NCBI GenBank assembly: GCA_038225095.1
Contig: JBBREZ010000370.1
Coordinates: 1 to 7,071, forward strand
From: JAPLGZ01 sp038225095
GTDB taxonomy: Bacteria > Chloroflexota > Anaerolineae > Caldilineales > Caldilineaceae
Direction of reading: 5' to 3'
Length of the DNA: 7,071 bases
In this document: positions 1 to 5,242 of the stretch, one piece after another
How positions within the stretch are numbered: the first letter of the stretch is position 1
How the letters are laid out: each line of letters opens with the position of its first letter
Notes under the pieces: model-generated
What the model saw: the letters and a program-made list of their open reading frames with translations, nothing else
Told to the model about the DNA's origin: nothing
Databases searched by the model: none
Position numbers and translations under genes: made by a program

Positions 1-1
1 C

Positions 2-430
2 GCAGGCTTTACCGAGGTCAACCCGGATGTAAAACTGGGGGTCGTGCCGTTCCCGTCGCCGGCGGGTGTGGGCGCGCCTTCGTCGGTGACGGGGATGGAA
101 AGCCCGTTTGCGATCAACAAGCAGACGAAACACCTCGATCAGGCCGTCATTTTCTTGCAATGGATGCTGACTAAGGCGCCCGGCCAAATGGTGGCTGACC
201 ACATTACACTGCCCACGATTGAAGGCGTGACGCCCTCTAATAATCCGGCCATGCAAGAAATGATCAAGGCTTCTAAGAGCAACGATGTGCGCGTCTGGTA
301 TGAATTTCCCGAAACCGGCGATATTGGAAATGTCATTCGCGATCATGGGCAAGAACTCTTCACCAATGCGATCACGCCGCAACAGTTCGCCCAGCTTTTG
401 CAGGATTCGATCAAGCCCAGCACGAAGTAA
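2..430 (+). CDS. Sugar ABC transporter substrate-binding protein, C-terminal part
   Basis: This is the last 142 codons of an extracellular solute-binding protein of the family 1 (COG1653, CUT1 type) group; the frame is open from base 2 and the N-terminus with the expected lipoprotein signal lies outside the window. Such proteins sit on the cell surface or in the periplasm and hand a sugar, oligosaccharide or polyol to the membrane permeases. The family pattern is clear: a PFPSP stretch, then G-M-E-S-P-F-A-I-N, then a helix with AVIFLQWML, then an ITLP..EGVTPSN segment, and a final amphipathic helix ending QLLQDSIKPSTK. The GTG at 44 is an internal valine codon, not the start. Two CUT1 permeases follow after a 107-bp gap holding a hairpin. 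The ligand cannot be told from this part. The family call is firm; the substrate is unknown. Confidence 0.85.
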   Translation, partial: AGFTEVNPDVKLGVVPFPSPAGVGAPSSVTGMESPFAINKQTKHLDQAVIFLQWMLTKAPGQMVADHITLPTIEGVTPSNNPAMQEMIKASKSNDVRVWYEFPETGDIGNVIRDHGQELFTNAITPQQFAQLLQDSIKPSTK

Positions 431-449
431 GAAACTTTGAAGAATTGCT

Positions 450-493
450 GGTAGACGGGTAGGCGGGGATGCACCCCTGTTTACCTGTCTACC
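450..493 (+). promoter_or_regulatory. Intercistronic hairpin between binding-protein and permease genes
   Basis: An imperfect palindrome centred on TGCA (470-473). The arms 450-473 and 470-493 match at 19 of 24 positions, and four of the five mismatches become G-U pairs in the + strand RNA, leaving one A-C mismatch. It has no run of T directly after it, so it is not a classical terminator. Placement between a binding-protein gene and its permease genes resembles the malE-malF intergenic hairpins, which protect the upstream message and lower permease expression. That role is inferred here. Confidence 0.6.
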
Positions 494-537
494 TGTTTCC
501 TTGACTACCCGATTATGCACGACCCCAGCCAAAAACT

Positions 538-1440
538 ATGAAAACACGTCAATATACGCATCTATGGTTTGTGCTGCCCGCTCTGCTCGTTTATGGGCTT
601 TTCGTGCTCTATCCTACGTTGTCCGCTTTTTGGCTCAGCTTTTATGACTGGAACGGTTTTGGCAGTCAAATGAAGTTTGTCGGCCTGACGAACTTTCAAG
701 AGGCCCTGACTTCTTCGGTTGTCTATCGTGCGGCCTGGCATAACCTGATTTTCTTTATTGCGCTCTTTATCTTCCAGAATACAGTTGGGCTATTTTTGGC
801 TACCCAATTGGATACACGCCCGCACCTGGTGGAAGTCTATCGCGCCATATTATTTTTGCCGGTGATCATTTCGTTGGTGGCGGTTGGGTTCATCTGGAGT
901 TTGATGTTGAGCCCCAATATCGGCTTTCTCAATCCGTTGCTCAGAGATTTGGGGCTAGGCGCGCTTGCTCGCCCTTGGCTTAGTGATACAACGTGGGCCT
1001 TGCCCACCGTGATTACGGTGCAGGCGTGGCAATCACTTGGCTGGTCGATTGTGATTTATCTGGCCGGCCTGCAAAATATTCCACAAGAGCTGCGCGAAGC
1101 GGCCATCATCGACGGCGCCACCAACTGGCAGCGCTTTCGGAATGTCACTTTCCCTTTGCTTGCGCCCGCCTTTACGTCGCTGACCGTGCTGACGTTTATT
1201 CAAGTTTTCCGTACGTTCGACGTGGTTTATGTGTTGGCTGGGCCGATTGGCTCACCTGCCGGCGCGACCGACGTGCTCGGCACCTTAATTTATCGAACCG
1301 CGTTTGGCGTAACCACCATGACGGCTTCCTCCTCGCGTTTTAGCTATGCGATTGCAATTTCCGTCGTCTTATTTGTGGTGCTTGGTATTGTTTCGACTGT
1401 GCTTTTGACTCAATTACGTCGCCGGGAGGTACAAAGTTGA
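538..1440 (+). CDS. Sugar ABC transporter permease, MalF/UgpA type
   Basis: A 300-residue inner-membrane permease of the CUT1 (binding-protein-dependent transport) family; it forms half of the channel with the next gene product. Hydrophobic helices are visible at about residues 9-31, 69-92, 103-125, 155-177, 208-233 and 268-291, giving six segments. The EAA loop, which docks the ATPase, is intact at 187-210 (EAA..DGA......F....FP.LAP). Length is normal for short MalF-like permeases. The helix 3/4 region and the GATDVLGTLIYRTAF stretch before the last helix are typical of the family. No clear Shine-Dalgarno precedes the ATG (the upstream bases are AGCCAAAAACT), so translation may be weak or leader-independent; the nearby ATG at 515 is out of frame. 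It overlaps the next gene by 4 bp. Substrate is unknown. Confidence 0.93.
   Translation: MKTRQYTHLWFVLPALLVYGLFVLYPTLSAFWLSFYDWNGFGSQMKFVGLTNFQEALTSSVVYRAAWHNLIFFIALFIFQNTVGLFLATQLDTRPHLVEVYRAILFLPVIISLVAVGFIWSLMLSPNIGFLNPLLRDLGLGALARPWLSDTTWALPTVITVQAWQSLGWSIVIYLAGLQNIPQELREAAIIDGATNWQRFRNVTFPLLAPAFTSLTVLTFIQVFRTFDVVYVLAGPIGSPAGATDVLGTLIYRTAFGVTTMTASSSRFSYAIAISVVLFVVLGIVSTVLLTQLRRREVQS
1424..1430 (+). promoter_or_regulatory. Shine-Dalgarno that fixes the TTG start of permease 2
   Basis: GGGAGGT lies inside the last codons of permease 1 and is six bases before TTG at 1437. It is the strongest ribosome binding site on this strand. It supports the unusual TTG start and a TTGA overlap with the permease 1 stop codon, so the two permeases are probably translationally coupled. 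Confidence 0.75.
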
Positions 1441-2321
1441 CCGACATTACCCTGTCCAGACCCACCCCCAAAGTGCAAGCAAGCGTACGGCATCGGCGTT
1501 CTCTGCGCCTTGATCAGATCGGCCGCCACCTCCTGTTAACAATCGTCTGTTTGCTGGTGCTAGTGCCCATTGCCTATATGCTCCTAGCTTCCTTCAAAAG
1601 TGTTCAGGATTTCTTTGACCGGCCCTATGGCTTGCCGAGCAAATGGGCGTGGCAAAATTATGTACGGGCGTGGAATGAAGCCAATGTGGCGGTGACGCTG
1701 ACTAACAGCATCATTGTCACCAGTGCCTCTGTGTTGCTGAGTACCTTTCTGGCCGCCTTCGCCAGCTATGGTTTAAGCCAGCGCGACAAGCGGCTGACGG
1801 CGGCACTCTATGTGCTGTTTGCCAGCGGTATGCTGATCCCGGTGCAGATGACGGTCTTGCCGCTCTTTATCTTGCTGCGGCAATTAGGTCTATCTGGTAC
1901 GCTTTTTTCGCTAATTTTCCCTTACGCTGCTTTGGGTTTACCTTTGGCAATTCTGATTTTGGTGCCTTTTTTCGCCACCTTGCCCAGCGATCTGGCGGCA
2001 GCGGCGCGCATTGACGGCGCGAATGAGTGGCAAGTCTTCTGGCGCGTTATGTTGCCGCTGGTGCGCCCTGCCCTGGCTTCGGTTGTGATCCTCAACGGCG
2101 TTTGGATGTGGAACGAATTTTTCATCCCGTTGATCATCGCCATCAAACCGTCGACACAGACGTTGCCCGTGGGCATCATGTCGTTTGTTGGCGTTTACTC
2201 CACGGAATGGGGCCTGGTGTTTGCCAGTGTTGTCGTGTCGGCGCTGCCCGTGGTGATCGCCTATGTGCTGCTGACGCGCCAATTTGTGGCTGGCATTAGC
2301 GCCGGTGCCATCAAAGGCTAA
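1437..2321 (+). CDS. Sugar ABC transporter permease, MalG/UgpE type
   Basis: A 294-residue inner-membrane permease, partner of the preceding gene. It has a positively charged cytoplasmic N-terminus (RHRRSLRLDQIGRH, about 18-31) and hydrophobic helices at about 32-51, 90-112, 122-145, 156-181, 210-233 and 262-280. The ATPase-docking loop is at about 185-211 and reads DLAAAARIDGANEWQVFWRV.LPLVRP; the glutamate of the usual EAA triad is alanine (A188), while the later D193-G194-A195 is kept. The WNEFFIPLI segment at 225-233 and the C-terminal ...RQFVAGISAGAIKG ending are hallmarks of MalG-like proteins, so the gene is complete. It starts with TTG in a 4-bp overlap with permease 1. No ATPase gene follows, which is common for CUT1 systems served by a shared MsmK-like ATPase; that is inference. 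Confidence 0.93.
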   Translation: MTDITLSRPTPKVQASVRHRRSLRLDQIGRHLLLTIVCLLVLVPIAYMLLASFKSVQDFFDRPYGLPSKWAWQNYVRAWNEANVAVTLTNSIIVTSASVLLSTFLAAFASYGLSQRDKRLTAALYVLFASGMLIPVQMTVLPLFILLRQLGLSGTLFSLIFPYAALGLPLAILILVPFFATLPSDLAAAARIDGANEWQVFWRVMLPLVRPALASVVILNGVWMWNEFFIPLIIAIKPSTQTLPVGIMSFVGVYSTEWGLVFASVVVSALPVVIAYVLLTRQFVAGISAGAIKG

Positions 2322-2350
2322 TTCAATTCCAACAGTCGAGTTTATCCTGT

Positions 2351-2980
2351 ATGCCTGAGATCACCATTACAACCTTGCGTCCCGCCTATTTTGCCCCGTT
2401 AGAAGCATTGCAACGCGCCTGTTATCCCACCCTGGCTGACCATGAACTCATGCGCGTCGAGCACTTCGCCAGCCAGTATGCGCTCTTTGCCGAAGGCCAA
2501 ATTGTCGCCCTCGCTGATCAGCGTGTGATTGGGCAAGGATCTGGTTTTTTCCTCAATTTTGACTTTGAGCATCCACAGCATAGTTTTAAAGAGATCTGTG
2601 CCTATTTCTACTTTACCAACCACGATCCTGATGGTGCCTATTATTATGGCGCGGATATCAGTGTTCATCCCGATTATCGGCGGCAAGGGATTGGGCAAAA
2701 GATCTATCAAGCGCGCCAAAATTTGGTCAAGCGCTATCATAAGCGTGGTATTCTGGGCGGCGGTCTGATTCCAGGCTACGCGCAACACAAGCAAGCGATG
2801 ACGGTTAAAGAATATGTTGACCGGGTGGTCGCCGGCGAACTTTATGACGCTACGCTTAGTTTTCAATTGCGCCAGGGATTTCGTGTGCGCGGTCTCATAG
2901 AAAATTATATTGAGGATAGCGCGTCGGATAACTGGTCTACGCTGATCGAGTGGGTGAATCCGGATGACGGAGAACGTTAA
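2351..2980 (+). CDS. GNAT family N-acetyltransferase
   Basis: A 209-residue cytosolic protein of the GNAT fold, which transfers an acetyl group from acetyl-CoA to an amine. The acetyl-CoA binding motif A is clear at 103-121: ISVHPDYRRQGIGQKIYQA, with the R/Q-x-x-G-x-G core at R110-G115. The C-terminal part (GGGLIPGYAQHK, then EYVDRVVAGELYDATLSFQLRQGF, then ENYIEDSASDNWSTLIEW.N) resembles, from memory, the acetyltransferase domain found fused to carbon-nitrogen hydrolases (Bacillus YhcX-like), here standing alone. The gene is 29 bp after permease 2 on the same strand and could be co-transcribed, but no strong ribosome binding site is seen before the ATG. The acceptor substrate is unknown; a link to the imported sugar (for example an amino sugar) is only a guess. 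Confidence 0.85.
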   Translation: MPEITITTLRPAYFAPLEALQRACYPTLADHELMRVEHFASQYALFAEGQIVALADQRVIGQGSGFFLNFDFEHPQHSFKEICAYFYFTNHDPDGAYYYGADISVHPDYRRQGIGQKIYQARQNLVKRYHKRGILGGGLIPGYAQHKQAMTVKEYVDRVVAGELYDATLSFQLRQGFRVRGLIENYIEDSASDNWSTLIEWVNPDDGER

Positions 2981-3031
2981 AGAGGCCAACTTGTTAAAGC
3001 AAAGTTAGCAGTTTTATCGATTGAGACTTCC

Positions 3032-3060
3032 TTGACGCGTATACATCTATACGCTAGAGT
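3032..3060 (+). promoter_or_regulatory. Sigma70-type promoter with palindromic operator in the spacer
   Basis: A -35 box TTGACG (3032-3037), a 17-bp spacer and a -10 box TAGAGT (3055-3060). The spacer region contains a perfect 7-4-7 inverted repeat, GCGTATA (3037-3043), CATC, TATACGC (3048-3054), filling the space between the two boxes. A dimeric repressor bound there would block RNA polymerase. It lies 33-36 bp before the start of the small gene at 3093/3096 and gives that gene its own control, separate from the transporter operon. Confidence 0.65.
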
Positions 3061-3092
3061 GAGCACGCATAAGGACTACAGCAAGGGAGAAT

Positions 3093-3299
3093 ATGATGAC
3101 CCAACAAATTACGATTGTCGCGGATACGGTGGTGGCATTGAAGCCACTGGTTGAATCGGCGATCAGGACTGAATTACGGATGTTTGAACTTAGCCTAGAG
3201 CGGACGCGTCAGCGTTTAATGGCCTTTGAAGAACGTTACAAAATGACTTCCGAAGATTTCGAGCAACGTTTTAGCCGCGGGGATATATTGAAAATTTAG
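3093..3299 (+). CDS. Small charged antitoxin-like protein, truncated by a frameshift
   Basis: A 68-codon open frame. Residues 1-20 are a beta-like N-terminus (QITIVADTVVALKPLVESAIRTEL is the start of the recognisable family pattern), followed by a charged, probably helical stretch (FELSLERTRQRLMAFEERY, about 30-48) and a segment KMTSEDFEQRFSRGDI. I recognise this from small Chloroflexota/cyanobacterial proteins often encoded next to a presumed toxin (DUF6516/TumE-like); that recall is not checked. The natural C-terminus continues in another frame (see 3287-3385), so this product ends early with LKI. Two ATGs occur (3093, 3096); the ribosome binding site AGGGAGA at 3084-3090 fits 3096 better. 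The gene has its own palindromic promoter. No toxin partner follows. Function is unproven. Confidence 0.55.
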   Translation: MMTQQITIVADTVVALKPLVESAIRTELRMFELSLERTRQRLMAFEERYKMTSEDFEQRFSRGDILKI

Positions 3300-3385
3300 A
3301 TGGTAGAGAGTGGTGGGGTGAAATCAAGACCTATCACCTGCTCAAGACCCAACAGCAAGCGTTGGCAGGTGCTTGCCTCCATTGA
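3287..3385 (+). pseudogene. Frameshifted C-terminal part of the small antitoxin-like gene
   Basis: Reading the frame of base 3290 gives E-N-L-D-G-R-E-W-W-G-E-I-K-T-Y-H-L-L-K-T and on to QQQALAGACLH, ending at TGA 3383-3385. It continues the charged, tryptophan-containing C-terminus expected after ...FSRGDI of the small protein. The break lies in GATATATTG at 3282-3290: one AT unit fewer would join the two frames as D-I-E-N-L. Thus a two-base slippage insertion, or a sequencing error, separates them. Joined, the product would be about 96 residues. Confidence 0.6.
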
Positions 3386-3415
3386 TCCACTGGATAGCTA
3401 CGAAAAGGAATCGCT

Positions 3416-3583
3416 GTGGAAGGGTCACGGAAACCTGATCAAGTTGATATGTTGATCCAAAGCTATATGCAAGCCCACGCGATCCCTGGGCTTTCGCTTG
3501 CGATTGTCCAGCAAAGGCAGATCATCAAATCCTACGGTTATGGCCTTGCGAATATCGAACTGAGCGCGCCTGCTACACCATAA
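3416..3583 (+). pseudogene. N-terminal stub of a beta-lactamase-family serine hydrolase
   Basis: An open frame of 55 codons from GTG 3416 (ribosome binding site AAAAGGA, six bases upstream) to TAA 3581. It reads MLIQSYMQAHAIPGLSLAIV, then QQRQIIKSYGYGLANIELSAPATP. This is the start of the class C beta-lactamase-related family (PF00144: penicillin-binding, esterase or peptidase-like), where an IPG.S.A.V segment, a K/R-x-x-GYG.AN.E strand turn and P.TP precede the catalytic S-x-x-K. The frame stops exactly after P-A-T-P, before the SxxK motif, so no active site is encoded. The rest of the gene is absent from the window; the sequence changes into the tail region of the opposite-strand gene. I read it as a deletion remnant. 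Confidence 0.65.
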
Positions 3584-3627
3584 TGCGACGGTGTGACAGT
3601 GCGAAATACCCTTGTCACCCTTGTGCC
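3584..3627. repeat. Short intergenic repeat between convergent genes
   Basis: A 44-bp stretch between the serine-hydrolase stub and the stop of the ceramidase-like gene. It holds two copies of CCCTTGT(C/G) spaced by nine bases (about 3608-3624) and a weak pairing of GTGACA with TGTCAC. The unit resembles, in reverse complement, the GAGACAAG repeats at 5181-5213. No convincing terminator with a T-run was seen. Confidence 0.35.
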
Positions 3628-5067
3628 TTACGCGCTTAATGCCTGAATCTGTTCGGCGATGGCCTCAATTAAAATTTCCAAACAGCCCGGCGCTAGAATC
3701 GACGGCTCTTCCTGATACAAGCCTTTGCCGTAGCGATCAGTCGGCAGCAGATAGGCCGCCTGAAATTCACCGGCTAACGGCGAGACGAGGATAGGATATT
3801 CTGGAAAACGGCTGCGCAACTCGGTTTGCAGCACGCTGTACGGCTCGCCACCGGTCGTCACCCAAAAGGCGTCGCCCATGCGATAGATCGAATAATGAAA
3901 GGGATAAGTGGGCCGGTCGACCAAATACTGGACCCGCAGCAACCAGCGGCGCGCGCGTTCTAATCTAGCGCCAAAATCGCGGGCAGCCACCGTATCGCCC
4001 CGTTTATCAGCCTCTTGTTGGCGCGTGCCCCATTCTTCCATCTCGGCTTCCAGCGCCACGGGGTCGGGAAGCGGTTTCTGCGGCAGATCGACCACGAAGA
4101 TACCACCCTTAAAAATGGCCGTCTGCGCCATGCGTTCATTCGAGAACGGTTTGTAGCGCCAATCGGCTAGCGTGGCGCCCGAAATCACCGGCCCCTGATA
4201 TTGGTATTCTTGGAGTTGCGGTCCCATGCCGTTTAATGCCGAAAGCGCCGCATAACCTAGCTGCCGACCATTACTGTCGGCCACCGCCGCATCGCCTTGT
4301 TGACCCTGATGGGGGCCTAAATCGCCACACGCACCCAGCGCAAAAATACACGGTGCACCCGTGGCCTGTTCGACCACTTCGCGCATGGCTCCAATATAAT
4401 CGGGGCTAATCAGAGTGTTCTCCCAAGCCAGCGTCGTGGGATGACAAGCATAGTTCACTACCGTCGCCAGGGTGGCGCCGGCGCGATCGGCAATGCGCGC
4501 CACAATTACCGTGTCATCCTGTGTGCCATCTGGATTGAAACCACAAACATAGAGCTTGTTCACATCGTCCCAATAATCACGGTTGGCGGCCATCGCGCAG
4601 CGCCCCGTGGCGTACGTGATCACGGCTTCTTGCACCTTGTTGCCGGCCTGACGCGTGGCGGCAGCGATCTTGGCATAGACTTCTTGCCAATACGGTTCGA
4701 TCAATTCGCCACCCGGCAAATGGACGCGATCTGGCGCAAAATAGCCAGTCGAGTGGCTGTGCGAAAAAGTGGTCACAACGTTTTCCGGCGGAATATTGCC
4801 CGTATTGCTTACGCTTTGGATTAACTTTGCCTGTTGTTCGTCCGTCATGCCAACATGGTCAATTTCTACGCGCGCCATCAATCTGCTGCTATCGAGTGCG
4901 CCAAAAATCATCACTTCGGCAGTTAATGCGCGGTGGATGCCAGTGGCGCGCTGGTGACGCGCCGCGCCCCACATCGGGTGATAGATGCCCACAGGCGGCG
5001 TTACATCCACACGAGCAAGACCAAAACGGACGCGAGAAGTCGGGTTGCGTTGGACGGTAGTACTCAT
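3628..5067 (-). CDS. Cytosolic neutral ceramidase-fold hydrolase (PF04734-like)
   Basis: A 479-residue protein resembling the N-terminal catalytic domain of neutral/alkaline non-lysosomal ceramidases, Zn-dependent amidases. The ATG at 5067 is chosen because AGGAGA lies seven bases upstream; a longer open frame reaches 5211 but lacks this support. Family marks in order: GLARVDVTPPVGI (16-28), a Zn-site stretch SHSH (H103, H105), ACHPTTL with H209, the GACGDLGPH loop (245-253), GGEPYS with E408, and YLLPTDRYGKGLYQEEPS (439-456). These match the His/His/Glu/Tyr Zn ligands of the Pseudomonas enzyme. The catalytic-loop serine of true ceramidases (GDVSPN) is glycine here (G251), so lipid hydrolysis is doubtful. 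No signal peptide is seen. It lies 175 bp downstream of the dehydratase gene with its own probable promoter, so it likely acts in the same sugar-related pathway; substrate unknown. Confidence 0.8.
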   Translation of the reverse strand: MSTTVQRNPTSRVRFGLARVDVTPPVGIYHPMWGAARHQRATGIHRALTAEVMIFGALDSSRLMARVEIDHVGMTDEQQAKLIQSVSNTGNIPPENVVTTFSHSHSTGYFAPDRVHLPGGELIEPYWQEVYAKIAAATRQAGNKVQEAVITYATGRCAMAANRDYWDDVNKLYVCGFNPDGTQDDTVIVARIADRAGATLATVVNYACHPTTLAWENTLISPDYIGAMREVVEQATGAPCIFALGACGDLGPHQGQQGDAAVADSNGRQLGYAALSALNGMGPQLQEYQYQGPVISGATLADWRYKPFSNERMAQTAIFKGGIFVVDLPQKPLPDPVALEAEMEEWGTRQQEADKRGDTVAARDFGARLERARRWLLRVQYLVDRPTYPFHYSIYRMGDAFWVTTGGEPYSVLQTELRSRFPEYPILVSPLAGEFQAAYLLPTDRYGKGLYQEEPSILAPGCLEILIEAIAEQIQALSA

Positions 5068-5128
5068 CGAAAATTCTCCTGAATGATTGCGCTGGTGCTG
5101 TTGGTGGTAGGCCTTGCTGTTCCCTGAA

Positions 5129-5157
5129 ATTGTAACGCACAACACAAAAGTAAGCAA
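5129..5157 (-). promoter_or_regulatory. Probable sigma70 promoter of the ceramidase-fold gene
   Basis: Read on the - strand: TTGCTT (5157-5152) as a weak -35 box, a 17-bp spacer, and TACAAT (5134-5129) as a strong -10 box. Transcription would start near 5121, about 55 bases before the ATG at 5067. It also explains why the longer open frame to 5211 is unlikely to be the true gene: the promoter would lie inside it. Confidence 0.5.
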
Positions 5158-5180
5158 TGCGCCATCAAATGGCTGGGAGG

Positions 5181-5238
5181 GAGACAGGAAGAGGGGGAGA
5201 CAAGGAGACAAGGGGAGATAGGTTCTGCCTCCTTGTCT
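5181..5238. repeat. GAGACAAG micro-repeats and inverted copy
   Basis: GAGACAGG (5181-5188), GAGACAAGG (5197-5205) and GAGACAAGG (5205-5213) are spaced by multiples of eight bases. AGACAAGGAG at 5198-5207 has a perfect 10-bp inverted copy, CTCCTTGTCT, at 5229-5238. The RNA of the - strand can fold into a hairpin just after the dehydratase stop codon, which may trim or partly terminate the message before the ceramidase-fold gene. Confidence 0.5.
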
Positions 5239-5242
5239 TGCT

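Noticed and set aside
2399..2989. 196-codon - strand open frame
   Set aside because: Antisense shadow of the acetyltransferase gene; no ribosome binding site or domain pattern.
2985..3008. Possible terminator after the acetyltransferase gene (AACTTG...CAAAGTT)
   Set aside because: The stem is only about six pairs with a bulge, AT-rich, and lacks a T-run directly after it.
3590..3618. GTGACA...TGTCAC pairing as a terminator between convergent genes
   Set aside because: Short stem, long loop and no T-run; more likely part of the micro-repeat.
5068..5211. 48-codon N-terminal extension of the ceramidase-fold gene with a hydrophobic, signal-like stretch
   Set aside because: It overlaps the GAGACAAG repeats and the probable promoter, and the internal ATG at 5067 has a good ribosome binding site followed at once by family sequence.
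5181..5238. CRISPR-like array
   Set aside because: The units are only 8-9 bp with no spacers of constant length; they are tandem micro-repeats.
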